NCBI RefSeq assembly: GCF_022867805.1 | Contig: NZ_JALIFO010000001.1 | Location: forward strand, 806,001 to 870,000 | Length of the DNA: 64,000 bases | Source of the DNA: Cuneatibacter sp. NSJ-177 | Lineage (GTDB): Bacteria; Bacillota; Clostridia; Lachnospirales; Lachnospiraceae | Direction of reading: 5' to 3' | Part shown: positions 53,809 through 62,350 of the stretch, in pieces | How positions within the stretch are numbered: the stretch's first letter is position 1 | Layout of the letters: each line of letters starts with the position of its first letter | Made by a program: the position numbers and the translations under genes | The notes under the pieces: generated by a model | The model's input: the letters and a program-made list of their open reading frames with translations, nothing else | The model's database searches: none | Told to the model about the DNA's origin: nothing

Positions 53809-56727
53809 ATGAGAATAAAACGAATCGGGGTAAATTGTCTGGTCGTAATCATTCTTAGCAGCATTCTTTTAGGCTGTTATTCTTATATAAAAAGCGTCAA
53901 GACTTCCCTGTGGATGCAGAATGCGGAACAAACTCTGGAGATTACAAGTCAGGGCGGCCACGCATTTGAGACGTATATTACAATTGAACAGGATCGGGTA
54001 CATAGTTTAGCAAATAAGATGTCGGAAATCGAATCGCATGAAGACGGCAAAATATTAAATAATCTGAACCTGCTGGGCGGCGAAACATCCAATTATACCG
54101 TTGTTGATCTGGATAAGGGAATTTTCTACTCTAACCGTCTTGATGAGCGGCGTTTGCTGAGTATGGAGGAACTGGAATTCTATCGTACCTTTTCCGGTAA
54201 GGGCATCAGAGAAAACTATCTGAATCTCTACGATGGACAAAATACCATGGGAGTTTATGAATGTTTTTTGTTTGCCGACGGAGCCCACGGGTTAATGCAA
54301 AAGGGAGAGAGGGTTTCTGCGCTTTCAAAGGAATTCTCCATATCCTTTTATAATGAAAGCGGTTTTTCCTATATCACCAATCAGGATGGGGATGTTTTGA
54401 TCCGTCCATACCATAAAAACAGTAACCGAACATTTTCTAATCTCTTTGATGTGATCGCGGAAGAAAATGATGAGGAAAATCTTCGGACTTTCAAGGAAAG
54501 TTTGGCAAATGGTCATTCTGGTGTCATCCAATTTTCCTTCAATGGAGCAGAGAACATTGTCACTTTTTCTCCGATAAAAGTCATGGATGGCTGGTATATC
54601 ATTTCCGTGATCCCAAGCAGCGTCATCATGGAATATACCGACTACATCCTGCAGTCATCCCAGATATTTATTTTTGCGGTTTTTATCGTGTTTCTTATTG
54701 GTCTTATATTCCTGCTTTTTGAACGACAGAGCCGAAAGCGCATTGAAAAGAAAGAACAGGATATCCAATACCGTGAACAGTTATTCAGCATTCTTTCGGA
54801 ATATATAGACGACGTGTTTTTGATGTTAAACAGCGAGTCTTATGTAGTAGAGTATGTGACGCCCAATGTAAACCGTGTGCTCGGTATTTCTCCGGATGCG
54901 GTGGCAGCGAGTCTTGAATCTTTAGGAAAGGCCACATACACTGAGGAAAAAACCATTTCCTATTCGGATTTGGCTTTGATGAAACCGGGTCAGGCTATCA
55001 TTATGGAAAGTGAGCGGACTCATCGGAATACAGGTGAAAAACGGTGGTTTTACGAAACAGTATATCGGGTGGGTGAAGGTCAATCAGACAAATTTATCGT
55101 TGTGCTGTCAGACAGAACCAAGGAACGGCAGAACAAGTTTGCGCTGGAAACGGCATTGAACGCGGCGAATGCTGCCAATAAGGCCAAGAGCACGTTCCTA
55201 AATAATATCAGTCACGATATCCGGACGCCAATGAATGCAATCGTGGGGCTTACCGTATTGTTGAATCACGATGCCGGCGACCCGGAGCGGGTAAAAGAAT
55301 ATACGCGAAAGATTACGGCGTCCAGCCAGTACCTTCTGGGGCTGATCAATGATGTGCTGGATATGAGCAAGATTGAGAGTGGGAAAACCACGTTGAATGT
55401 CACGGAGATCAATCTGGCAGAACTCATAGACGAGCTGGGGACCATGATCCGGCCGCAGACAAAAGCAAAGCAGCAGGAATTTGAGCTTTTTCTGGCAGAT
55501 GTAACAATGGAGCATTTAATCGGCGACAGGATGCGAATCAACCAGGTGCTGATCAATATCCTGTCCAATGCGGTCAAATATACCCCAGTCGGCGGCAGAA
55601 TCCAACTAACCGTCACCCAGCTTCCTCAAAAAACAAAAGATTTTGTCCGGCTGCGGTTTGAGGTTCAGGATAACGGCATTGGCATGTCGGAAGAGTTCTT
55701 ACATGTTATTTTTGAACCCTTTGCCCGTGAAATCAACAGTGTGACAAACCAAATCCAGGGAACCGGACTTGGGATGCCTATTACAAAAAATCTGGTGGAG
55801 CTGATGGGCGGAACCATTGATGTGAAGAGCAGGCAGGGCGAAGGAAGTATTTTTACTGTTGATTTGGAGCTGCGCATTCAGGAACAGAATGTGGATGAAA
55901 AGTTTTGGGAAAACCACGGGATTACCCGTGTGATGGTGGTGGATGATGATGAAAGCATCTGCATAAATGTAATTCGTGTCATGGAAGACACTGGGGTGTC
56001 TGTCCGGTATGCGCTCGGCGGGGATAATGCTATCCGGCAGATTGGAGAAGCTCATCAGGAGGGGATCCGGTTTGACCTTGTGCTCCTGGATTGGAAAATG
56101 CCCGGTATGGACGGTATCCAAACGGCAAGAAAAATCAGGGCCATGCTGCCGGAACATATTCCAATCCTCCTTCTTACGGCATACGAATGGGATGAGATTG
56201 AGGAAGAAGCTCTTGCGGCGGGCATTGATGGATTCCTGGCAAAACCGTTTTTCCTGACCAGTTTTAAGCAGGCCATTGTAACGGTTCAGGCAAAGGAGCA
56301 AAAATTGCCGGGGTCAGAGGATTCGGATCATATACTGGCAGGCATAACAATACTTGCTGCTGAAGATAATGAGCTGAACGCAGAGATATTGCTGGAACTG
56401 CTGAATATGAACAACGTAACGTGTGATCTTGTCAGCAACGGCCAGGAACTGGTGGAAGCATTCGAGAAATCCGAACCGGGTCAGTATGATTTGATTTTGA
56501 CCGATATCCAGATGCCTGTCATGGATGGCTATGATGCGGCCAGAGCCATCCGTGCCGGCAGCCATACCCGTGGAAAGGTGATTCCGATAGTTGCAATGAC
56601 GGCCAATGCGTTTGCAGAGGATGTCAAGGAAGCAATGGATGCCGGAATGGACGCCCATGTGGCGAAGCCGATTGACATGAAGAACCTGGAAGCGGTGATC
56701 ACAGAACTTGTAAAAAAGAAACATTAG
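53809..56727 (+). CDS. Membrane hybrid sensor histidine kinase with two receivers
   Basis: The 972-residue protein has TM1 (about 9-27), an extracellular dCache-like sensor (about 30-280), TM2 (about 285-305), PAS (about 325-440), HisKA with ISHDIRTPMNAI (His469), HATPase (NILSNAVKYTPVGG, DNGIGMSEEF, GTGLGMPI), and two receivers: FDLVLLDWKMPGMDG (about 700-820) and YDLILTDIQMPVMDGYD (about 845-960). It should phosphorylate its own receivers and pass phosphate to an Hpt protein. The next gene is Hpt-like but lacks the phosphoacceptor segment. CTGGAGGAGA before ATG, 18 bp after the binding-protein gene. Confidence 0.92.
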   Translation: MRIKRIGVNCLVVIILSSILLGCYSYIKSVKTSLWMQNAEQTLEITSQGGHAFETYITIEQDRVHSLANKMSEIESHEDGKILNNLNLLGGETSNYTVVDLDKGIFYSNRLDERRLLSMEELEFYRTFSGKGIRENYLNLYDGQNTMGVYECFLFADGAHGLMQKGERVSALSKEFSISFYNESGFSYITNQDGDVLIRPYHKNSNRTFSNLFDVIAEENDEENLRTFKESLANGHSGVIQFSFNGAENIVTFSPIKVMDGWYIISVIPSSVIMEYTDYILQSSQIFIFAVFIVFLIGLIFLLFERQSRKRIEKKEQDIQYREQLFSILSEYIDDVFLMLNSESYVVEYVTPNVNRVLGISPDAVAASLESLGKATYTEEKTISYSDLALMKPGQAIIMESERTHRNTGEKRWFYETVYRVGEGQSDKFIVVLSDRTKERQNKFALETALNAANAANKAKSTFLNNISHDIRTPMNAIVGLTVLLNHDAGDPERVKEYTRKITASSQYLLGLINDVLDMSKIESGKTTLNVTEINLAELIDELGTMIRPQTKAKQQEFELFLADVTMEHLIGDRMRINQVLINILSNAVKYTPVGGRIQLTVTQLPQKTKDFVRLRFEVQDNGIGMSEEFLHVIFEPFAREINSVTNQIQGTGLGMPITKNLVELMGGTIDVKSRQGEGSIFTVDLELRIQEQNVDEKFWENHGITRVMVVDDDESICINVIRVMEDTGVSVRYALGGDNAIRQIGEAHQEGIRFDLVLLDWKMPGMDGIQTARKIRAMLPEHIPILLLTAYEWDEIEEEALAAGIDGFLAKPFFLTSFKQAIVTVQAKEQKLPGSEDSDHILAGITILAAEDNELNAEILLELLNMNNVTCDLVSNGQELVEAFEKSEPGQYDLILTDIQMPVMDGYDAARAIRAGSHTRGKVIPIVAMTANAFAEDVKEAMDAGMDAHVAKPIDMKNLEAVITELVKKKH

Positions 56728-56745
56728 TAGGATACGGAGGTATTT

Positions 56746-57015
56746 ATGAGTCTGAAGGAATGTTATGTAAAGCTGGGCGGAGATTATGAAGAAGTATTGG
56801 CCCGGCTATTCAGTGAAGATATGGTAAGGCGATTTTTAAAGAAGTTTTTAAGCGATGGAACCTACCGTCTCTTGTTAGAAAAGCTATCATCGGAGGATTA
56901 TCCGGAAGCGTTCCGGGCGGGGGAGCGGCCGGAAAACTTGGATGTTTTAATAGCTCAAGTCTGTACCGATTATGAGCAAGCCGCTTCTGCCATTCAGATG
57001 CTTACGGGTTGTTGA
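56746..57015 (+). CDS. Hpt-like protein without its phosphoacceptor helix
   Basis: The 89-residue protein starts LKECYVKLGGDYEEVLARLFSEDMVRRFLKKF and ends with the last helix DYEQAASAIQML, as in small Hpt proteins that follow hybrid kinases in Clostridia. Between EAFRA (residue 58) and GERPENLDVL the usual AHTLKGV-type segment with the phosphorylated His, and the following helix of about 30 residues, are absent. It therefore cannot act as an Hpt phosphotransfer protein in the usual way. ATACGGAGGT ribosome site. Confidence 0.78.
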   Translation: MSLKECYVKLGGDYEEVLARLFSEDMVRRFLKKFLSDGTYRLLLEKLSSEDYPEAFRAGERPENLDVLIAQVCTDYEQAASAIQMLTGC

Positions 57016-57226
57016 GTGGTGCAGAAATAGGATATCTTCTGTTGAAGCATCCATATCGAGAAAAGGAAAGAACTGGTATATAGCGGTTGACGGGTGTATC
57101 ATTACGGTCAGCGCTTATAGCTATACGATCATCACGGCGCATAGGTACAGGAACAGCAAAGATAGCAATAAAGAACTGACAGAAAGAGCGGTACAAGAAT
57201 ATGACTTCACGAGAAAAGAAAAATAA
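57010..57226 (+). pseudogene. DUF3781 C-terminal fragment
   Basis: From about 57010 one frame reads VEWCRNRISSVEASISRKGKNWYIAV, CIITVSAYSYTIITAHRYR: the conserved C-terminal part of DUF3781 (KGKNWY; CIITVNAxSYTIITAH). It has no start, and its upstream half is missing, replaced by the Hpt-like gene. Its end overlaps the start of the DUF4304 gene. Confidence 0.75.
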
Positions 57227-57926
57227 AGTAATTCAACAAGTTATCAAACCGGCGCTCAAAGAAGCAGGTTTTCACAGCCTTCGGGGAACACAGGCTTTTT
57301 CCATTCATAAGGAAGCCTGCACAATCGCCGTAAATATTCAAAGCTCCCAATTTAACAGCAAAGCTACCGGGTTTTCCTTTTGGCTGAATATCGTAGTAGA
57401 TACGCCTGACCTTTCAGATGAACAACTGCAAGATGTTACTTTTTTCAAATCTTTTACGGAAGCTTGCTTTTTGCCGCATCAAGGCAGGTTACACCCGCTC
57501 CGTGATATACGGGGTTATGTCATTGACGGTTATAAAAACTACAAGCCGATGGATACCCCTTATGAGGAGATTCAAGCCATCATTGCAAATGATATGCAGC
57601 AGTATATCATTCCGGGGCTATCCCAGATTGACAGCATAGCAGATTATCAAGAATGCGTTGCGCTGTGGCAAGAAGAATCAAAAAGTCAGTTTGTACGTCT
57701 GATAGATTACTTTTCGGAAGCGCATATGCTGACATTACCGTTTCAAAAAGATACTTGGATTGGCACCGTAAATATGAAAGAGCTCGTTGAGAAGAAAAAG
57801 ACACTATGCCTTACCACAGATGAAATCATGCAAAATAAATCAATTTATTGCAAAGTGCGTGAATTATCGACGCATCCGCAAGAGGACACATGGCCGTTGA
57901 TTTGCATGACGCTCTCTGCAGAATAA
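57201..57926 (+). CDS. DUF4304 family protein
   Basis: The 241-residue protein begins VIQQVIKPALKEAGFHSLRGTQAFS, with FSFWLNIVVDTPD and HPLRDIRGYVIDG, consistent with DUF4304-like proteins. Function unknown. The start overlaps the DUF3781 remnant; a purine-rich stretch (AGAAAGAGCGG) serves as ribosome site. It stands alone. Confidence 0.65.
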   Translation: MTSREKKNKVIQQVIKPALKEAGFHSLRGTQAFSIHKEACTIAVNIQSSQFNSKATGFSFWLNIVVDTPDLSDEQLQDVTFFKSFTEACFLPHQGRLHPLRDIRGYVIDGYKNYKPMDTPYEEIQAIIANDMQQYIIPGLSQIDSIADYQECVALWQEESKSQFVRLIDYFSEAHMLTLPFQKDTWIGTVNMKELVEKKKTLCLTTDEIMQNKSIYCKVRELSTHPQEDTWPLICMTLSAE

Positions 57927-57987
57927 GATGGTTTGAAATGTGCGGAACTTTCTTTGAGAAGGAGGAGCAAACATTGAAGAAGTTTTT

Positions 57988-58287
57988 ATGGGGGCCTTTT
58001 CAAAATATTTGGATTACCGGCAGGCAAACCTCCCGGCGTTATTACATCTGATTGACCGTGCGGTGGATCTGCATAATTTGGCTGACATCAATGTTTTTGC
58101 CTTTTTTGCGGGAATGGTATCAAGCTACTAAATGTTTTATGTAGATATCAGTTCGGAACTTGAGCTTTTAATGCTGGTGATTGGCGTGATTGCTTTGCGC
58201 AGATCTATTAAGGAAACAGCAGGTATGATAGGAGCAGGGGCAGTTTTTGCCATTATCATGAAAGCTGATATACCGTTCCCTGTATAA
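57988..58287 (+). other. Two abutting small frames, probable relics
   Basis: ATG 57988 opens 47 codons (KYLDYRQANLPALLHLIDRA... ending MVSSY), stopping at 58131; ATG 58132 opens 51 codons with a hydrophobic stretch (LELLMLVIGVIALRR; MIGAGAVFAIIM), stopping at 58287. GGAGGAG lies before the first. They might be pieces of one lost membrane protein or small real genes. No family is recognised. The rest of the 57927-58346 gap has nothing visible. Confidence 0.3.
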
Positions 58288-58346
58288 GACATCGAAGAAA
58301 GCACAGAAGGAACGCACGGGCTGTTTTTGGTATAGCAGTCCTTCTT

Positions 58347-58970
58347 GTGGCCAGCCTTCTTGCAATAATTGTGGCAACGCTCAATCAGTCAATCAGTGAT
58401 AGCCTGGATGTTCCATCTGATTGGAACTTGCTTTTAGTTAATCCTTGGAATCCCCTGCCAGAAGGCTATGAGATAACTTTAACACAGCTGCAAAACGGAC
58501 TTTCCGTGGATGAGCGTTGTTACCCTGATTTGCAGGATATGATGGATGATTGCAGAGCGGCTGACCTTCAGCCTGTAATTTGTTCCGACTACCGCTCTCA
58601 GGAAACACAACAGAGGTTGTTTAACAACCAACACAACAGATTGATTGTCCAGGGCTATTCTGAAGAGAATGCCAGAACCGAGGCCGGGAAAGTTGTTGCA
58701 GTTCCCGGTACCAGTGAACATCAGCTGGGACTTGCTGTGGACATTGTGGATATTGAAAATCAGATTCTTGACGAAGATCAGGAAAAGACCGCCGTACAGA
58801 AATGGTTAATGGAAAATAGTTGGAGAAATGGCTTCATCCTGCGCTACCCAAATGACAAAAGCAATATTACCGGAATCATTTATGAGCCGTGGCATTATCG
58901 TTATGTAGGGAAAGAGGCGGCGAAAGAAATATATGATTTGGATGTCTGTCTGGAGGAATATTTGCACTGA
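58347..58970 (+). CDS. VanY-like D-alanyl-D-alanine carboxypeptidase (M15), start uncertain
   Basis: The product of about 207 residues has an N-terminal hydrophobic segment, PLPEGYEITLTQLQNG, the conserved CSDYRSQETQQRLF, the zinc motif GTSEHQLGLAVDIVD (SxHxxGxAxD), and EPWHYRYVG with the third ligand. It trims D-Ala from peptidoglycan stems outside the membrane. GTG 58347 is the only plausible start seen; the frame upstream (RRKHRRNARAVFGIAV) looks like the native basic N-terminus, but no start codon remains there, so the natural start may be lost. Confidence 0.82.
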   Translation: MASLLAIIVATLNQSISDSLDVPSDWNLLLVNPWNPLPEGYEITLTQLQNGLSVDERCYPDLQDMMDDCRAADLQPVICSDYRSQETQQRLFNNQHNRLIVQGYSEENARTEAGKVVAVPGTSEHQLGLAVDIVDIENQILDEDQEKTAVQKWLMENSWRNGFILRYPNDKSNITGIIYEPWHYRYVGKEAAKEIYDLDVCLEEYLH

Positions 58971-59022
58971 TTTCGTCACGGACTTTATAATAGATTCCCT
59001 TTGAGTATGCCATGATAGAAGG

Positions 59023-59060
59023 AGTCGGATACAGACTTGCAAAGCTGCACCCGACTTTTC
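59023..59060 (+). terminator. Hairpin after vanY-like gene
   Basis: AGTCGG (59023-59028) and CCGACT (59051-59056) enclose a 22-nt loop and are followed by TTTTC. A weak intrinsic terminator. The rest of 58971-59203 shows no gene. Confidence 0.4.
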
Positions 59061-59203
59061 TTGTTCTCTCTAGGCCGAGAATGCTCTGACCTGAGTCGCA
59101 TTTCTATTGATTTCTTATGGTTTATCGTTGATGAACCTTACCCACAGCGTAGCAAGGGGAGCGAGATAAATACGGGTTTTGGGTTAAGTTTCATGTAGTC
59201 CTC

Positions 59204-59232
59204 TTGACATTATTTCGGCATACCGATATAAT
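59204..59232 (+). promoter_or_regulatory. Consensus promoter of the HipBA-like pair with internal dyad
   Basis: TTGACA (59204-59209), a 17-nt spacer and TATAAT (59227-59232). Inside the spacer, TCGG-CATA-CCGA forms a small dyad next to the -10 box, a natural place for autorepression by the encoded XRE protein (inference). Confidence 0.85.
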
Positions 59233-59256
59233 AATAGCAGAGAGGATGTGACAGGA

Positions 59257-59661
59257 ATGATGATCGAGAGTTTGCTGAAAAAGCGAAACATGACAAAATA
59301 CCGATTAGCCGTAGATGCGGGGATCCCTCACGCTACGCTCAACGATATATGCAGCGGTAAGACAAAGCTTGAAAAATGCTCCGCAGAAACGGTGTATAAG
59401 CTGGCAAAGGCGCTTGGTGTATCGATGGAGCTTCTGACTTCCGAAGGAATCCATCAGGCGGAAAAGGAACGCTCTTATGAATACGGGCTGCCCGGATATC
59501 TGCAGCATGATCTGGACGCATACAAGGACGGGTTGAAAAACAAATCTCCGCTGCTCGACTGCCTGTGGGGAGAACTCTATGGCAGTATCAATATTGCTGA
59601 GATTAACGACGGCGTGATTACAAAGGAACATGCCGATTATCTGAGAGCAAAATATCTTTAA
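59257..59661 (+). CDS. HipB-like XRE antitoxin/regulator
   Basis: The 134-residue protein has an N-terminal helix-turn-helix (MIESLLKKRNMTKYRLAVDAGIPHATLNDICSGKT; key part RLAVDAGIPHATLNDI) and a C-terminal domain of about 60 residues ending LWGELYGSINIAEINDG, VITKEHADYLRAKY. It lies 14 bp before a HipA-like gene, as in HipBA toxin-antitoxin operons. ATG 59257 was chosen because GAGAGGA lies at proper distance; GTG 59248 is too close to it. Confidence 0.8.
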   Translation: MMIESLLKKRNMTKYRLAVDAGIPHATLNDICSGKTKLEKCSAETVYKLAKALGVSMELLTSEGIHQAEKERSYEYGLPGYLQHDLDAYKDGLKNKSPLLDCLWGELYGSINIAEINDGVITKEHADYLRAKYL

Positions 59662-59675
59662 GGAAATGATGACGG

Positions 59676-60605
59676 ATGACTGAAAAAATTAATTTTACAA
59701 ACTGTCGGGTGGTACCCGGCAGAGCATACAACGGAGCAAACGGAAAGAAGATTGCCGTAGAATATGACGGCACACTGTATATGCTGAAATTCCCACCCTC
59801 TGGCAAGAATAAGCCCACCGGGCTTTCCTATACCAATAGCTGTTTCAGCGAGCATATCGCAAGCAGTATCTTCAATCTGATCGGCGTAAAGGCGCATGAA
59901 ACCATGCTTGGCACCTTTAAGGTTGGCGGCAAGGAGAAGATTGTCTGCGCCTGTAAGGACTTTACAGCAGACGGAAAGAGATTTTTTGATTTCTGTTCCA
60001 TTAAGAATACGATTCTGGAATCAGATTCAAATGGTACGGGAACAGAGCTTGAAGATATACTTGATACGATTGGAAAGCAGCAGTACGTTTCACCGGAGGT
60101 GTTGGAACGGCACTTTTGGGATGTATTTGTTGTAGATGCCTTACTAGGAAACTTTGACCGTCATAACGGAAATTGGGGATTCCTGTTTGATGAAAAAACG
60201 GGAGAATCAAGTATAGCACCCATCTACGATTGCGGAAGCTGTCTTTTGCCGCAGGCGGATGAGAAGGTCATGAATGAAGTGCTGTCAAACGAGGATGCGC
60301 TGCATTCGAGAGTTTATCTGTATCCGACCTCTGCTATAAAGCAGAACGACAGAAAAATTAACTACCGTGACTTCCTAATGAATGCGGAATATGAAAGCTG
60401 CAGTGAGGCAGTCAAACGGATTGTTCGCCGGATTGATATGGAAGTAATTAGTGAATTCATAGATTCCACGCCATTTCTGTCGGATCTGCAAAGAGCCTTT
60501 TACAAGCACTATATAAAGGCGAGATACAATCTGATCCTTGTTCCGGCTTTTGATTTGGCAGTCAGTCTCGTACAGGAGCCGAACAAGCCGATAATGGGAA
60601 TGTAA
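59676..60605 (+). CDS. HipA-like protein kinase (CtkA-type)
   Basis: The 309-residue kinase is shorter than E. coli HipA (about 440) and lacks the N-terminal HipA subdomain. Kinase motifs: the lysine in TLYMLKFPPSG, the catalytic loop VDALLGNFDRHNGNWGFL (Asp in NFDRHNGN) and the metal loop IYDCGSCL (usually DxG; IYD-CGS). It may phosphorylate tRNA synthetases or other targets when free of its antitoxin. ATG 59676 lies 14 bp after the XRE gene. A terminator follows. Confidence 0.82.
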   Translation: MTEKINFTNCRVVPGRAYNGANGKKIAVEYDGTLYMLKFPPSGKNKPTGLSYTNSCFSEHIASSIFNLIGVKAHETMLGTFKVGGKEKIVCACKDFTADGKRFFDFCSIKNTILESDSNGTGTELEDILDTIGKQQYVSPEVLERHFWDVFVVDALLGNFDRHNGNWGFLFDEKTGESSIAPIYDCGSCLLPQADEKVMNEVLSNEDALHSRVYLYPTSAIKQNDRKINYRDFLMNAEYESCSEAVKRIVRRIDMEVISEFIDSTPFLSDLQRAFYKHYIKARYNLILVPAFDLAVSLVQEPNKPIMGM

Positions 60606-60624
60606 CAATAGAATACTATATCAG

Positions 60625-60653
60625 AGGACGCTGAAAAATCGGCGTCCTTTTTA
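60625..60653 (+). terminator. Terminator after the HipA-like gene
   Basis: AGGACGC (60625-60631) pairs with GCGTCCT (60642-60648), followed by a five-T run ending 60652. A second perfect hairpin AGGCCAGCG/CGCTGGCCT lies at 60671-60698. Confidence 0.8.
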
Positions 60654-60707
60654 CTCAAGAAAGTGATATAAGGCCAGCGTTTTGTGTAGCGCTGGCCTAT
60701 TACATAA

Positions 60708-61420
60708 GACGGCGAGCCGGATAACCCGGATAAGCCCAAGCCCGGCGATGCGACAGGCGAGACTCCCACGTCTACGACCTATACTTATGTAACCGGCATC
60801 GAACTGATCAAGGTCGATCCCAATGGTAACCGCCTGATCGGCGCTGAGAGAAGCTGAATAAGGTCCTGGTGGAAACCGATGTGTTCACTGAGGATGCAAA
60901 CGGCGAGTATTGGAAGTTAAAGGATGGTTCTTATACCATCCAGGTTCCTGTGACAGATGAAAATGCGGACGGCTACAACGCCGATAAATACGAGAGTACC
61001 AGTACAAAATATGCGAAGAGCACGACCACCACAATCAAGACGATCACTGAGGCAGTAAATGCCACCGGAACGGTCGGCGAAGACGGCGTCCTGCGCTTCG
61101 ACGGTCTGGCTGCAGGCACATATACCATCACTGAGATGAAAGCCCCCGATGGCTATAATCTGCTGGCGGAGCCGATTTCGGTTACTATTACATGGACAGC
61201 CCCAGAAACGGGTGAGACGGAGTGTACATGGACCGCTACTGGCGCAAACATCGTTGCTCCCGGTATTGCGCAGCTTGAAATTGAGAACAATACCGGCACT
61301 GTGCTGCCATCCACGGGCGGTATCGGCACCACCATCTTCTATGTGATTGGCGGCATCCTGGTAATCGGCGCAGCAATCCTGCTGGTGACAAAGAAGAGAT
61401 TGTCCGCAGAAAAGGATTAA
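60708..61420 (+). pseudogene. SpaH/EbpB-type major pilin, 5'-truncated and frameshifted
   Basis: The first frame (60708-60857) has no start and reads a Pro-rich linker, then VTGIELIKVDPNGNRLIGAE. A frameshift near 60850 is needed to continue EKLNKVLVETDVF, LRFDGLAAGTYTITEMKAPDGYNLL (the GTYTITExKAPxGY hallmark of SpaA-like pilin domains) and the cell-wall sorting signal LPSTGG with membrane helix and KKRLSAEKD tail. The signal peptide and first half, including the pilin motif, are missing. From GTG 60869 a short product is possible, but it could not be exported. Confidence 0.87.
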
Positions 61421-61523
61421 TCATGGAATAAAGTAAACGATAATTTTTTGCACGATTCCTCGCGGGTGGGAGGTTCGGCCTCCTGCCCCAAGGGGGCAAA
61501 ATGATAACCGCAGGGGGAGTCTC

Positions 61524-62336
61524 ATGAAGAAACATTTTTCAACGATTATTTTAATACTGATATTCTTCGTGGGCCTCTCCGTGCTGTTATACCCAACGGT
61601 CAGCAACTGGTGGAACAGCCGGGTACAGACCAAGGCCATTCTGGATTATGAAGAAGCCATTGCAGCAATGAGTGAAAAAGACTATGATAACGAGTTTGCA
61701 TCAGCAGACGCCTATAATGCCGGGCTTCGGTCGCTGGCCAACCCTCTGACCGGTTACGATAAACTGAGTGGATATGAAGATATTTTGAATATCAATGGGG
61801 ATGGGGTCATCGGGTACATTACCATTGAACGGATCAATGTGGAGCTGCCTATCTACCATGGGACGTCGGAGGAGATTCTGAATGTAGCGGCCGGCCATCT
61901 ACGGGGTACTTCCTTCCCTGTGGGTGGAGAGGGAACCCACGCAGTGCTGTCCGCCCACCGAGGCCTGCCCAGCGCCAAGCTGTTTTCCAACTTGGATCAG
62001 CTGCAGGAGGGCGATACCTATACGATCAAGATTCTCAACCGCCTTTTGACCTACGAGGTGGATCAGATTCGCATTGTATTGCCGGAGGAAGTGGATGACC
62101 TGACCATAACAGATGGCATGGATTATTGTACGCTGCTGACCTGTACTCCTTATGGCATCAATACCCACCGCCTTCTGGTGAGGGGCCACCGGGTGGAAAA
62201 CGCGAAGAGCGCGGGAACCAATGTCACCATAGACGCGCTGCAAATCGAGCCGTTCTTGATTGCACCCATGATTGCCATACCAATCTTGCTGATCCTTTTC
62301 GTGGTTCTTTTGGTAAAAGGACGGCACAGGAAATGA
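61524..62336 (+). CDS. Class C (pilus-polymerising) sortase
   Basis: The 270-residue protein has an N-terminal membrane helix (about 7-24), the sortase barrel GYITIERINVELPIYHGTSEEIL, catalytic His in LSAHRGLPSAKLF, Cys207 in TLLTCTPYG, Arg in THRLLVRGHRV, and a C-terminal second helix typical of class C. The GTSEE lid region is seen. It should link LPXTG pilins into a pilus. GCAGGGGGAG precedes the ATG. The major pilin directly upstream is broken. Confidence 0.92.
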   Translation: MKKHFSTIILILIFFVGLSVLLYPTVSNWWNSRVQTKAILDYEEAIAAMSEKDYDNEFASADAYNAGLRSLANPLTGYDKLSGYEDILNINGDGVIGYITIERINVELPIYHGTSEEILNVAAGHLRGTSFPVGGEGTHAVLSAHRGLPSAKLFSNLDQLQEGDTYTIKILNRLLTYEVDQIRIVLPEEVDDLTITDGMDYCTLLTCTPYGINTHRLLVRGHRVENAKSAGTNVTIDALQIEPFLIAPMIAIPILLILFVVLLVKGRHRK

Positions 62337-62350
62337 GGAGGAAGTGACCT

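Noticed and set aside
33863-60700. Prophage or conjugative element
   Set aside because: No integrase, relaxase, terminase, portal, or type IV secretion genes were found in the region.
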